DNA of 34,051 nucleotides, from the NCBI GenBank assembly GCA_023247445.1, contig JAHFGL010000002.1:128553-162603 (forward strand), in the 5' to 3' direction. Shown one piece after another: positions 16,701 to 22,193 of this stretch. Each line of letters opens with the position of its first letter. Within the stretch, counting starts at the first letter, position 1. The notes beneath the pieces were generated by a model. It saw only the letters and a program-made list of their open reading frames with translations, did not search any database and was not told where the DNA came from. Source of the stretch: Candidatus Omnitrophota bacterium (GTDB taxonomy: Bacteria; Omnitrophota; Gorgyraeia; Zapsychrales; Zapsychraceae). Position numbers and translations under genes: made by a program.

Positions 16701-18894
16701 TGCGGGTCAAGGATTTTCTGTAGAAGCGATTCGTAATGTCGCGAATATATTAACCAATCGTGTCGATGAATTTAAAAATATTCGTGCGGAGGTGGACGTT
16801 CATTATGAGATAGCGGCCCAGCAGGGTGTTGCATTGGATCAGGAAACATCGCGGTGGCTTAAGATAGCATTCGCCTATTTACCAATGATCTTGGACCAAG
16901 TTAGGAGCAATGACGATCTTTATAAAATGTTAACTCATGAATCAGATCCTTATTTTACTATTGTCGTCATGAAATGGTTGGGGAATATGGCGGAAATGTC
17001 CAGCGAGCCGGTTATTCAAAATAAAGCTAAAGGTTTTTTGGAATATTTTATTAAACGATATCTGAAAGAGCATAAAGACATTCTTGATTCTTATGCCACG
17101 TTGACGCTGGGCAAAATTAAAAACGCCTATAAACAACATGGGCAAGATCATACGCGCGTCTACACGATGCTGACGGGGGCAGAGCTGTTAGGTTATTTTA
17201 TCCAGAAGAGAGCTGAAAAATTAGGGATGGACATTAATGTTAGAGGGCTTCTACTTACCTTTGCGATGGTTAATAGTTTGCAGCTTGAATATAGAACTCA
17301 GTCAGATTTAGTTGAGCCAAAATTTATGGCTTATTTAAAGATGCAGGGACTATTTGACAATGCCAATGGCCACAGTGTTTTTATTGAAACTGGGTTTCGT
17401 GCGACACTTAATAGTGTTATAAAACCTATCTTAGGAAGATTTGGCATTAGTCAAGATTTTCTTATGTTAACTTATGATCATGACGCGAAAAATCCTCGTT
17501 TCGGTGAAGGGTTAAATGAACAATCTGCTTGGGATTCTCAGGAAGATCGCTTGGGAGAATTCACAATGATTTTTGATGACGGGTTTGAGGCGTCCACCAC
17601 GTCGCCTGTTCGCATCAACGAAAATTTACAGACAGTTGATCTTCTTCCAACGTCGCGTCCATGGATGCATAAAATTATAAAAAAGGAATTAGAAGCGCTG
17701 GCTAATGACACGGCGATGCTGGCCAAGAAGTTGTATAGCAGGATTTTATCTGAGTCGATTGATTTTGACGAGTTATCTGATTCGATGGAAGCTGTTTATG
17801 CTGAATTGGATCGTGTAAAACAAGAATATAAAAGAAATAAAACTAGAAAGAATTTTGTAAGACTCAAGCTTGTCAAGAAATATACAGAATTGGTCGTTAA
17901 TCTGTTTGTTAACATGGAAGCTTCATATGATCGAACGCCCGATTTTGTTGATCATGATCCTGAAGATGATAATGCATTGCTAGGGGAAGAAGATCAAGAA
18001 AGAATTAGTCAGGCTGCGCTTAAATTGGTCAAAGAAATCCGTGATCAAGGCATTGAATTTATTTTTCTTTCAGGAGGGAGTGCGCCTTTGACCCAGACCC
18101 TTTTCGAATCTGCTTGGAAAAGGTTGGATGAATTAGAGGGCATATCAAAGCCTGGTCCTCAGCTCTTTAAGTTTGAAGGGGCCTTAAATTATTTTTATGA
18201 CCGCGCTTCATGGATATTGAAAGACGGGTATTGGATTCCTTTTATGGTTTCGTTGGAAGAAGAAATTATTTCTGATGTTAAGGGAATGACTAGAGAAACA
18301 TGGCAAAGGATAAAAACGGCAAAGGTTATGTATCTTGATGATACGGCTGAATCAGGAGAGAAAATACAATTAGCTAATGATTTTTTTGAATCGGCGGGAT
18401 TTACTTCACTACGCTTAGGTGTTTTTTGGAGTGCTGATAAGGCTTTAAGGGGATGGCAGAAAATTAAAGGTTTATCGGAAAAGATTTATGTTGGAACAAA
18501 TGACGATTTATCTTATAGAAATTTTTATAATTTAGCGAAAGACGTTAGTAAATATTCTTCAAATGATTCGCGTATTATGGAGCAGTTGACTGCTTTAAGA
18601 AATAGAATTGCTGTCACCATGGCTTCAACTCAGAGTCCAGGGGGTATCGATTTAAATCCTAATCGTATTAATTTTAAGACGCACGGGATGATGGAAGATT
18701 TAAATATTCCGTTTGATGCAAGTGCCTTTCAAAATATTGAGATCAATGGTTTTTATCCGGTGATTATTAATATTACACCGACAAGCAATCTACCGCTTCT
18801 ATTGGGAATGAATGATCAGCCTGTTTCCGAGCCGCCTTTAGTAAGCACTAAAGACCCTATATATAATAGGGAAGAGGTTAGCTCATTACGGTAA
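7732..18894 (+). CDS. Giant exported mosaic protein, 3,720 aa, modules joined by a D-x-A-M-[LV]-[TA] tag
   Basis: One uninterrupted frame. Residues 1-39 are a signal peptide (basic start, VVSWLLCVSFSITTII core, AAYA-Q cleavage); no other membrane span is evident. Modules in order: conserved N-terminal domain (about 42-360), helical region (413-900), aldo/keto reductase (924-1183), kinase-like fold (1190-1402), PfkB sugar kinase (1484-1825), histidine-kinase core (about 1840-2129), unknown (2136-2647), Rossmann-like domain (2654-2905), unknown (2912-3325), phosphoribosyltransferase-like (3332-about 3600) and a GGIDLNP C-terminal domain (3637-about 3700). The tag D-x-A-M-[LV]-[TA] begins at D407, D1184, D1403, D2130, D2648, D2906 and D3326, close to module boundaries. 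Several enzyme modules keep their catalytic residues. The layout suggests a polyprotein or a modular scaffold; this is inference. The N- and C-terminal domains recall giant Omnitrophota proteins. No NRPS or PKS domain is present. Confidence 0.88.
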   Translation: MYIYTSKNLFKVLRPVVSWLLCVSFSITTIIPPQAAYAQNFLSLPSPGTVVSLTPAYNPAIIRGITLYPDNPLKFDFIVDVGDDNLQGLVLKKESEKLIKYFLASLTVPEKEMWVNLSPYEKDRIIPQSFGKTEMGRDLLMQDYMLKQLTASLMVPENSLGEQFWQRVRAKVKEKFGDVNIPTDTFNKVWIIPDKADVFVNDHSIFVIESHLKVMLDEDYVAISSQPSAISSNQPTAQLKADSRKLTAPIKELLREIIIPEIEKEVNEGKTFAMLRQIYNSVILATWYKKNLQKSLLGQIYVDRSKTAGVENNDPQMKQKIYDQYLQAFKQGVYDVVKDDYDPATQEVISRKYFSGGAAFNKTPVKALTLPTPAKVLRFISRPHETETVNLAKLTKEETQADVPLADAAMLTLSKAFDAIREKPRAGNGQYFTQAADLLVAKMEETVRAQDRVELTGDQFRSLVEKALPHRAEGRELPLSPIFAKGWRVFLIKDSAYQQSEIQGSYFEYVELLEKAEGLDAGQNVLFFRAPDESGDIYKNFMKSIENYDDENWSPGDIIDLKAYFMEEIGHFVAWQSAVVGTTRTLEQTIQEKLSQKLPKGSAASATHEIIRMMFYGLWGATSVLEGTSKNARETAKKEYGAVVDDAYTAQFMYVFNQRPPSLDEDKALLALSTEEIRQYVEAVKATHPHWNWNKAAEVVNEELIRELIEGIQLRNTNEALSFKRSVLVRKDLLEILRDLATGNLKDAKTLSERFRTINRHYLLGLRGNEEILRTETTYSDMSDDFIRSIAGIFDRDEKENLAYFEEILKRLQTFLQFNANISKEDVGRFVAKFYEELIRSQNMFVKGNHSLYVNLMNTMLRLHGLNGVNHGWLDILIKSDSIDAAEYFYEEMILKRNPELAQPAKSTSAPARVADRPFGSTRFSFFPLGLGTLFYGHEWPVGDPNYVEPTQEEVDAHLLMAFEQMHNEQGIVMIDTAAAYKWGEEKIGRFFETHPELRSRAFIATKWGLGADFKETDYSMENLLDSFSRSVGHMGHVDLLYMHFPSVTTSESLEPLRESHRKIVDRMIRMKEQHEGELQLIGVTFTTPEQLEMAINEGLIKDFDVVQMYAKTFLERPDLIAKIQAMNDGKGKAIVLNSPYRKAADEDKEDAKELYQNILRQKGFSVLLTGTRHHLQETIGYLDEAMLTKVLRFDDKVKTLEIEEDGVIRKLNSMGGSGINAIFDLGDTVIRVMKNGGRYSEQHKFFIQSLSQGTDAHIPTFIRDGETEDGFYFTEMGKVSGVVLNEYLDRSLSREELDQIKQLLKWLIKNKLVVADGLFKQGQMMIGREGGSPLSKAYAVDIDLLGRTTRWSRSMLIESYLDDIQQRSRRKIDWTKLDPEKEIKKYLESLLQDPDSLGSDEDRAMLTINDKVFDILHRYFGIAGDITKADLVNIVERFKNDKKEFNDKRANDFTREIAKAVIEEEEIPEAVFGAEELLKEMKVAGVSLSSPADVTLLWRTNPDGKTLELVDARIDAGGTTINAARTFGLQDKGYAFTSLTGTGPIHDAWKGKLSNKNIVPFLIAMGLSDTKVNVRHIIDDPTEKDSLLFMNGKGEPISKIILEDFKKRTQEMIAGDRMPQLEWLMMTAGGGIVFEPGIESHEVYGSIIKMAHDAKKEVLIGFKETSTDSDMLAVLNVPRAEPQDILTPTVEEFIKMIKAVYLSEEGKVLAQEDEINIEEVKKLKRGNLLVATRFAEYAQKLIARFKLKGILINRDYQGMIFVLNDGQLIDGNGINVKQVSPTGARDAAAAGFLMALTNGKGYKKAVELANLFWAATVRLPGSEVATPEALPKIKEERDVGSFRRVLIHDLKNALMVLGGYAEMRSEEEELIAKEMAIEMMVKDIAERMMDLFSTLKNLEPSLEILAQRESIKRRVLRLTKIIKNKINPKGIELQFLGVQSRGILKNLKKIESFLNISIDGSLMKTKVDLNQIIEDIVDDYNLISRKTSDDNTKSKDVEFVLDLDQENELLREASIDQLGLSRVIQNLVVNAHFELPTNRKGRITIATQMIDQRQVKITVTDNGNGIAPERFEKIFEAGESTKGEQGSGLGLYSSRQIIEAHGGTIRVAESIPGERTTFEIIVPITEAHDEAMVTSEPEKFILNQIKEMKRVINSGSRDYQPLYDEIKWNLSMNLRSKLESAQKRYVNPDNPTAIIDLQAFMAMGLYMLDQMRQFPENPFSNNVFVELRELVNHYNEQKGDHSFFLEWIFLSVQSGFNADTKKELELTEQLLKLPSDIRDKIILLALMDLGWHIYSLGQNHIKADDVLVDLKKFKLLLKATSLISDTSQKQNIKLAIVRILVPAINRWFINSSIEDATFEQMIEEEKTKAEIIVALDSQFGLDQVISWIEEAKENDSKSKIPLIFMGNPLEMELGDAHEKIFNPWEEDSQYSLLLMNEQHAGQQKAVEYYSNAKEYLVNQRARLGAFLLYRPITRINQTRTQFLNHAKQIFNYPQSPYTFLPRENLNLITVNHDIDSQHRFSDFSVSYFDKSIKALGKKIRQVVISFYNQRTRKNDGDFILDYKDYLKFVRSHTIDPRIIPIKAVFFEDPTHTIVIIDDLTQDYFKGKEVEFRREDGFLVEMSIRFMTVSEAMQYPEKFKEAMTLKSDEAMVTSARDLVGGQLNDKYLERIREIINPQAQSPQKKVALYFGGAADVSTALRVTEASDLIIVDKNSFYSTSSNVQTTPELREQKIREYLAYKKDGGYGSYDHFEQMGIWLYLEAELKIMGAENIALENDDANPRHITINFKWQGQERTLHYVSETNIFDVDQYSQYLRQYGGVDYLILKASAYGASTLVLSQLLDRVIGEFLNLQGALISDGDHGFSFETTDEKVLSRIEDDDLENLEDQGATFGYGNRALIFQKHDAAMLTDRRHFTTNQHSEYYGPFVTTAVNVLKALEESIATPKEKRSSRNDELAARYKLPEFFHDKLHGIAQQMIDGNTPAAGRYVAGQGFSVEAIRNVANILTNRVDEFKNIRAEVDVHYEIAAQQGVALDQETSRWLKIAFAYLPMILDQVRSNDDLYKMLTHESDPYFTIVVMKWLGNMAEMSSEPVIQNKAKGFLEYFIKRYLKEHKDILDSYATLTLGKIKNAYKQHGQDHTRVYTMLTGAELLGYFIQKRAEKLGMDINVRGLLLTFAMVNSLQLEYRTQSDLVEPKFMAYLKMQGLFDNANGHSVFIETGFRATLNSVIKPILGRFGISQDFLMLTYDHDAKNPRFGEGLNEQSAWDSQEDRLGEFTMIFDDGFEASTTSPVRINENLQTVDLLPTSRPWMHKIIKKELEALANDTAMLAKKLYSRILSESIDFDELSDSMEAVYAELDRVKQEYKRNKTRKNFVRLKLVKKYTELVVNLFVNMEASYDRTPDFVDHDPEDDNALLGEEDQERISQAALKLVKEIRDQGIEFIFLSGGSAPLTQTLFESAWKRLDELEGISKPGPQLFKFEGALNYFYDRASWILKDGYWIPFMVSLEEEIISDVKGMTRETWQRIKTAKVMYLDDTAESGEKIQLANDFFESAGFTSLRLGVFWSADKALRGWQKIKGLSEKIYVGTNDDLSYRNFYNLAKDVSKYSSNDSRIMEQLTALRNRIAVTMASTQSPGGIDLNPNRINFKTHGMMEDLNIPFDASAFQNIEINGFYPVIINITPTSNLPLLLGMNDQPVSEPPLVSTKDPIYNREEVSSLR
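7855..8830 (+). other. Giant protein module 1: conserved N-terminal domain after the signal peptide
   Basis: Residues about 42-360. Landmarks: SLPSPGTVVSLTPAYNPAII, VNLSPYEKDRIIPQ, EMGRDLLMQDYMLKQLTASL, FNKVWIIPDKADVF, then EIEKEVNEGKTFAMLRQIYN and ISRKYFSGGA at the end. I associate this domain with exported proteins of Omnitrophota, where it follows a signal peptide and precedes very variable sequence. Its function is unknown. It is interrupted at about 222-248 by a repeat-derived low-complexity insert. The first joint tag (D407) follows. Confidence 0.6.
8395..8474. repeat. AGCTGATAGC-type palindromic repeat inserted in-frame in the giant gene
   Basis: The stretch is made of iterated GCTATCAGC / GCTGATAGC units. 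GCTATCAGC occurs at 8395-8403 and 8416-8424, and its exact complement at 8452-8460, followed by a related AGAAAGCTGACAGC. It encodes a Ser/Gln/Ala-rich run (ISSQPSAISSNQPTAQLKAD, about residues 223-242) that breaks an otherwise well-ordered domain between DEDYVA and IKELLREIIIPE. The frame is kept. It is unrelated to the GGGACACGTAC palindrome. Confidence 0.75.
8968..10500 (+). other. Giant protein module 2: helical region with a Fic-like patch
   Basis: Residues 413-923, between the first tag and the aldo/keto reductase. It is mostly alpha-helical and without a confident family. FVKGNHSLYVNLMNTMLRLH (845-864) resembles the GN(H/G)R loop and following helix of Fic-type proteins, but the catalytic His of HPFxxGNGR is absent, so an active Fic enzyme is unlikely. 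EEIGHFVAW (567-575) is another conserved-looking patch. A Pro/Ala/Ser-rich linker (about 905-915) precedes the next module. Confidence 0.35.
10501..11298 (+). other. Giant protein module 3: aldo/keto reductase
   Basis: Residues 924-1183. The TIM-barrel NAD(P)H oxidoreductase fold is recognisable from LGLGTLFYG (929-937), IDTAAAYKWGEEKIG (from 975), FIATKWG, VDLLYMHFPS, IGVTFTTPEQL and the cofactor-loop strand LLTGTRHHLQETI. The catalytic tetrad of the family is complete: D976, Y981, K1007, H1044. The module ends directly at the second tag (D1184-T1189). An active reductase with an unknown carbonyl substrate is likely; why it sits inside a protein with a signal peptide is unclear. Confidence 0.85.
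11299..11937 (+). other. Giant protein module 4: protein-kinase-like fold, probably degenerate
   Basis: Residues 1190-1402, bounded by two tags. It starts with a glycine-rich loop (SMGGSGINAIFDLGDTVIRV, from 1214) and a TVIRVMKNG strand where kinases carry the ATP-binding Lys. YFTEMGKVSG follows as a hinge-like segment, then VVADGLFKQGQMM and YAVDIDLLG at the places of the catalytic and DFG loops. The key Asp/Asn pattern is not canonical, so an inactive or divergent kinase (aminoglycoside-phosphotransferase-like superfamily) is the best guess. Confidence 0.4.
12181..13215 (+). other. Giant protein module 5: PfkB-family sugar kinase
   Basis: Residues about 1484-1827. It has the ribokinase-fold landmarks: DAGGTTINAARTFG (substrate-side GGxxxN motif), LMMTAGGGIVFEP, EVLIGFKET, and the C-terminal ATP/anion-hole motif VSPTGARDAAAAGFLMAL with the catalytic base at D1787. 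The usual GAGD is GARD here, a change beside the catalytic Asp that could alter activity. The closest look is to 1-phosphofructokinase/tagatose-6-phosphate kinase types. A helical linker (1409-1483) separates it from the tag at D1403. Confidence 0.8.
13249..14136 (+). other. Giant protein module 6: histidine-kinase catalytic core
   Basis: Residues about 1840-2129, ending at the tag D2130. The dimerisation/phosphoacceptor box HDLKNALMVLGG has H1849. The HATPase_c domain carries the N box (NLVVNAHFEL, 2027-2036), the G1 box (DNGNGI, 2062-2067), a phenylalanine segment (RFEKIFEAG) and the G2 box (GSGLGLY, 2087-2093). All catalytic boxes are present. No sensor or receiver domain is attached, and there is no transmembrane helix nearby. 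The segment looks more AT-rich in codon choice than modules 3 and 5, which hints at a separate origin. Confidence 0.88.
14137..15690 (+). other. Giant protein module 7: unknown region
   Basis: Residues 2136-2647, between tags D2130 and D2648. The first half is helical, repeat-like and Leu/Lys-rich. The second half is mixed alpha/beta (VVISFYNQRTRKNDGDFILD, IPIKAVFFEDPTHTIVIIDD). Just before the tag there is a decayed copy (K-E-A-M-T-L at 2640-2645), also encoded with GCG-ATG. I recognise no family. Confidence 0.5.
15691..16464 (+). other. Giant protein module 8: Rossmann/methyltransferase-like domain
   Basis: Residues 2654-2905, cleanly bounded by tags. It opens with a strand and glycine-rich turn, KVALYFGGAADVSTAL (FGGAAD at 2690-2695), followed by LIIVDKN, the order expected for a Rossmann nucleotide-binding fold with an acidic residue at the end of the second strand, as in class I methyltransferases. 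Later strands include VDYLILKASA and GALISDGD. No methyltransferase NPPY-type motif is seen, so the fold is suggested but the activity is not. Confidence 0.45.
16465..17724 (+). other. Giant protein module 9: unknown region
   Basis: Residues 2912-3325, between tags D2906 and D3326. It has a long helical first part (about 2912-3190), then an alpha/beta part with SVFIETGFRATLNSVI and FTMIFDDGFEASTTSPV. I recognise no family. The boundary with the last module is the tag variant D-T-A-M-L-A. Confidence 0.45.
17725..18894 (+). other. Giant protein module 10: phosphoribosyltransferase-like domain plus GGIDLNP tail
   Basis: Residues 3332-3720. IEFIFLSGGSAPLTQTLF and VMYLDDTAESGEK (3532-3544) match the first strand and the PRPP-binding loop (hydrophobic-D-D-x-x-x-[ST]-G) of type I phosphoribosyltransferases. 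The C-terminal piece starts at GGIDLNP (3637-3643) and runs into GFYPVIINITPTSNLPLLLG. I recall this tail at the end of other Omnitrophota exported proteins, so it may be an anchoring or secretion tail; that role is not established. Confidence 0.55.
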
Positions 18895-18916
18895 AAATTT
18901 TCGGCAAGAATTTCAA

Positions 18917-18944
18917 TTGACAAAAAAAGATATTTTGCGATAAT
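18917..18944 (+). promoter_or_regulatory. Promoter of rpsA
   Basis: Consensus TTGACA (18917-18922), a 16-bp spacer and an extended -10, TGC-GATAAT (18936-18944). It leaves a 60-nt leader ending in a GAGGGG ribosome binding site before the ATG at 19013. Confidence 0.7.
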
Positions 18945-19012
18945 TGGGTACTTTAGAAATGGACCGCAAGGATCATTTACAAAGAATCTAAAAACCAGAG
19001 GGGTAATATTAT

Positions 19013-20560
19013 ATGAGTGAAGATAAACAATCAGCCATGGCCGAGATGTACCGCGTTACATTTCGAGACATTATGGAAGGAGAAATCGTTAAAGGTCGCA
19101 TCGTTGCTTTTAACCAAAAGGAAGCTGTTGTTGATATTGGTTTTAAGTCCGAGGGATTTGTAGCGATTGAAGAATTCCGTAATATGGATAATTTCGCGAT
19201 CGATAGCGAAATTGAAGTTTTAATTGAATCAATTGAAGATGATCAGGGACGTCTAATTCTTTCCCGCACAAAAGCCGAAAAGCTAAAGGGATGGATGAAG
19301 ATTGGCGACACTATTAAGGAAGGCGATGATGTTGAAGGTCGTATCCTTAAACAAGTCAAAGGTGGATTTATTGTTGATGTTGAAGGGGTCGAGGCCTTTT
19401 TGCCTCTTTCTTTATCAGCCTTTAAAGGTGTAGCCGCCTCAGAGATCATGACTAACAAATATAGATTTCAGATTGCCAAATTAAACAAACCACGCCGTAA
19501 TCTTATTCTTTCCCGTCGAGAAGTTGTTCAAAAGGAAAGAGAAGTTGTTCGTGATAAACTTTGGACAGAACTTGCCAAGGGTCAAAAGCGAACTGGTTTT
19601 GTTAAGGGCATCACAGATTTTGGCGCCTTTATTGATTTAGGTGGCGTTGATGGGTTGCTTCATATTACTGATATGAGCTGGACACGTATTAATCATCCAT
19701 CAGAGATTGTTTCGGTAGGACAAAGACTTGAAGTTCTTATTTTGGATTTTGATAAAACAAATTCCAAGGTATCTTTAGGTCTTAAACAAATTGTCGACAA
19801 TCCTTGGACAGATATTTATGCCAAATATCCAACGGGCACCAAGGTTAAAGGAAAAATTGTTAATGTTATGCCTTATGGGGTTTTTGTTGAGATTGAACGA
19901 GGCATTGAAGGCCTTTTACACTCTTCCGAGATCACTTGGCAGAAAAAGTTAGTTAATCCGCAAGAAATGTTTAAAGTTGGCGATGAAATCGAGGTTCAGA
20001 TTATCAACGTCGACAAAGATTCAAAAAGAATCTCTTTAAGTATGAAACAGTTAGAAACCAACCCTTGGTTAGAAGCTGGAAAGAGTTATCCTATCAATTC
20101 AAGCGTTAAAGGCAAGGTTCGTGGATTTACCGATTACGGCGCCTTTGTGGAACTCGACTCTGGTTTAGAAGGGATGATCCACATCTCCGACATGTCTTGG
20201 ACAAGAAAAATTAATCATCCCCAAGATGTCCTACAAAAAGGGCAAGATGTTGAGGTTATTGTCTTAGCCATTGATTCAGAAAATCGCAAGATTAACTTGG
20301 GACTCAAGCAACTTTCATCTAACCCCTGGACTAAGATTGCTGAAGAATATCCTGTGGGCATCGAGATTGAATCTGAAGTTGTTTTAAATTCTAATTTTGG
20401 TGTTTTTGTCAAATTAGGCGATGATATTGAGGCCTTGGTTTATTCTTCTGAAATCGATAAAGAAAAGGCAGAGAAATTAAAGCCAGGTGATAAGCTTAAA
20501 GTTAGAATCATCAAGGTTGATATCGAGCAGATGAAAATTGGCGTCAGCGCTAAAGTCTAG
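19013..20560 (+). CDS. rpsA: 30S ribosomal protein S1
   Basis: 515 residues. S1 binds mRNA at the 30S subunit and helps initiate translation. Six S1 (OB-fold) domains are visible in tandem. Their signature strands are GEIVKGRIVAFNQKEAVVDI, VEGRILKQVKGGFIVDVEG, GFVKGITDFGAFIDLGGVDG, KGKIVNVMPYGVFVEIERG, KGKVRGFTDYGAFVELDSG and IESEVVLNSNFGVFVKLGDD. The first two are the divergent, ribosome-binding pair; domains 3-5 carry the strong G(F/V)F-LLH-SD core. Length fits the six-domain form found in many Gram-negative phyla. It has its own promoter at 18917-18944 and is followed by a strong hairpin. It lies just after the giant gene on the same strand. Confidence 0.96.
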   Translation: MSEDKQSAMAEMYRVTFRDIMEGEIVKGRIVAFNQKEAVVDIGFKSEGFVAIEEFRNMDNFAIDSEIEVLIESIEDDQGRLILSRTKAEKLKGWMKIGDTIKEGDDVEGRILKQVKGGFIVDVEGVEAFLPLSLSAFKGVAASEIMTNKYRFQIAKLNKPRRNLILSRREVVQKEREVVRDKLWTELAKGQKRTGFVKGITDFGAFIDLGGVDGLLHITDMSWTRINHPSEIVSVGQRLEVLILDFDKTNSKVSLGLKQIVDNPWTDIYAKYPTGTKVKGKIVNVMPYGVFVEIERGIEGLLHSSEITWQKKLVNPQEMFKVGDEIEVQIINVDKDSKRISLSMKQLETNPWLEAGKSYPINSSVKGKVRGFTDYGAFVELDSGLEGMIHISDMSWTRKINHPQDVLQKGQDVEVIVLAIDSENRKINLGLKQLSSNPWTKIAEEYPVGIEIESEVVLNSNFGVFVKLGDDIEALVYSSEIDKEKAEKLKPGDKLKVRIIKVDIEQMKIGVSAKV

Positions 20561-20608
20561 TCGTTTATACAGCCTCTGTATAAATAATTTATAAAATCAA
20601 TTCTTTTT

Positions 20609-20641
20609 GCACCTTCCCTATATATAGGGAAGGTGCTCTTT
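20609..20641 (+). terminator. Intrinsic terminator after rpsA, abutting tyrS
   Basis: Perfect 28-nt palindrome (20609-20636: GCACCTTCCCTATA and its complement) followed by TCTTTTT. It ends 12 nt before the tyrS ATG and contains GGGAAGG, the only purine-rich sequence near that start. It may therefore terminate rpsA transcripts and also influence tyrS initiation. Confidence 0.75.
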
Positions 20642-20648
20642 TTCTCAT

Positions 20649-21815
20649 ATGGATATTCAAAATATTATCCAAACTATTTCTCGCGGAACTACAGAGATTA
20701 TTAGCGTAGACGCCTTAGAGAAAAAGTTATCCGCCAGCCAAAAAAACAAAAAACCTCTTCGTGTTAAAGCCGGATTTGATCCAACGGCCCCAGATATCCA
20801 TTTGGGCCATGTCGTTTTACTGCGTAAATTAAGACAATTTCAAGACCTGGGACATCAAGTTTTCTTTTTGATTGGTGATTTCACGGCCCAAATCGGTGAT
20901 CCAACCGGACGCGATCAGCTCCGCCCAAAATTAGACCGAAAACAAATCGAGAAAAATGCAAAAACTTATAAAGATCAGGTTTTTAAGATTTTAGATCCAA
21001 AGAAAACAGAAGTAGTTTTTAACAGCGAGTGGTTAGGAAAACTATCTCCGTATGAGGTTTTAGAACTGACTAAATATTCGACGGTGGCGCAAATGTTAGC
21101 GCGCGCGGATTTTAAAAAGCGTTACGAGGAGAAAAAAGAAATTAGTATTTTGGAATTTATCTATCCTTTGCTACAGGGATACGATTCAATTCATCTAAAG
21201 GCTGATATTGAGTTAGGTGGTTCCGATCAGAGATTTAATCTTTTGATGGGACGACAGTTACAGGAAATTTGTGATCAAGCGCCTCAAGTTGTCATTATGA
21301 CACCGCTTTTAGAGGGAACAGATGGTGTTCAGAAAATGAGTAAGTCGTTGGGCAATTATATCGGCATTAATGAGGACCCAAAAGAAATTTTTGGCAAGAT
21401 TATGTCGATTACAGATGAACTGATGTATAAATATTTTGAGTTTTTGACGGATTTGGATTTGGTAAAGATAAAAACATTGCATCCTAAAGAGGCTAAATTA
21501 TTGTTAGCGCAGAAAATTGTTGAGCAATTTTATGATAAAGATTTAGCGCAGAAAGCCAAAGATAATTTTGAAAAAACATTTAGTCAGGGGCAGACCCCGG
21601 ATGAAATTTTAGAATATAAGTTAACTAATAGCACAGCCGAAAAATTGTTGGATGTTTTGTTGTCGCTTAAGCTGGTTGAGTCAAAAAATGAAGTGCGCCG
21701 GTTGATTAAACAGGGGGCGCTTAGTCACGACGGTGAAAAGATCAGCGATGAAAATTGGCCCCTTAAAAAGGGTGTTTTAAAGCTCGGCAAACGCCGTTTT
21801 TTGAGGTTATTTTAA
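20649..21815 (+). CDS. tyrS: Tyrosyl-tRNA synthetase
   Basis: 388 residues. A class I synthetase that charges tRNA-Tyr with tyrosine. The HIGH motif is HLGH (51-54), inside the family block [27 protein letters not shown] is the tyrosine/tRNA contact block, and the KMSKS loop is intact at 229-233. The C-terminal 60 residues form the S4 RNA-binding domain ([20 protein letters not shown]). This is the TyrRS type with KMSKS and [16 protein letters not shown] (TyrZ-like) rather than the E. coli type. The ATG gives the usual N-terminal length, but no free Shine-Dalgarno is seen because the only candidate lies within the upstream hairpin. Confidence 0.95.
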   Translation: MDIQNIIQTISRGTTEIISVDALEKKLSASQKNKKPLRVKAGFDPTAPDIHLGHVVLLRKLRQFQDLGHQVFFLIGDFTAQIGDPTGRDQLRPKLDRKQIEKNAKTYKDQVFKILDPKKTEVVFNSEWLGKLSPYEVLELTKYSTVAQMLARADFKKRYEEKKEISILEFIYPLLQGYDSIHLKADIELGGSDQRFNLLMGRQLQEICDQAPQVVIMTPLLEGTDGVQKMSKSLGNYIGINEDPKEIFGKIMSITDELMYKYFEFLTDLDLVKIKTLHPKEAKLLLAQKIVEQFYDKDLAQKAKDNFEKTFSQGQTPDEILEYKLTNSTAEKLLDVLLSLKLVESKNEVRRLIKQGALSHDGEKISDENWPLKKGVLKLGKRRFLRLF

Positions 21816-22069
21816 GATTTTTGAAGAGCTGTAACTGCAGTAATTGCGCCTAATTATATTCGAAAAATAATGAAAATAATTTCTTGACAAGAAAAAATAA
21901 TTAGTTATACTTGACTAACTTGTCGTGACTGGACTGATTTCTATTATAAGAGAAGGACGTCAGCAGGGCTTTTTAAATAACAAATTTGCCCCTGCCCTGA
22001 CTTATCTGGAAAATGTATTGTTGAAGTCAGGACTGGGTCATGCCTCTCTAAAAAATATTATGGAAGCAT
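21816..22069 (+). promoter_or_regulatory. Leader region with promoter for the tRNA-Thr/rpmG/secE cluster
   Basis: A 254-bp gap without a gene. TTGACA (21884-21889), a 16-bp spacer and TATACT (21906-21911) form a near-consensus promoter. Transcription would start near 21918, leaving about 150 nt before tRNA-Thr. That leader holds an imperfect hairpin (GTCAGCAGGGC near 21959 against GCCCCTGCCCTGAC near 21988). A short open frame from 21925 runs into the tRNA and is not considered a gene. Confidence 0.65.
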
Positions 22070-22142
<73 letters not shown>

Positions 22143-22193
22143 TAAATTAATTCGCAGTAAACAATAACCCTAAAACAATCAAGACTATAAATC

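Noticed and set aside
7732-18894. Giant gene as an NRPS/PKS megasynthase or a phage/virus polyprotein
   Set aside because: There are no condensation, adenylation, ketosynthase or carrier domains, and no viral protease, capsid or polymerase modules.
20561-20648. T-box riboswitch before tyrS
   Set aside because: The gap is only 88 bp and filled mainly by a simple terminator hairpin; no T-box consensus or specifier stem was seen.
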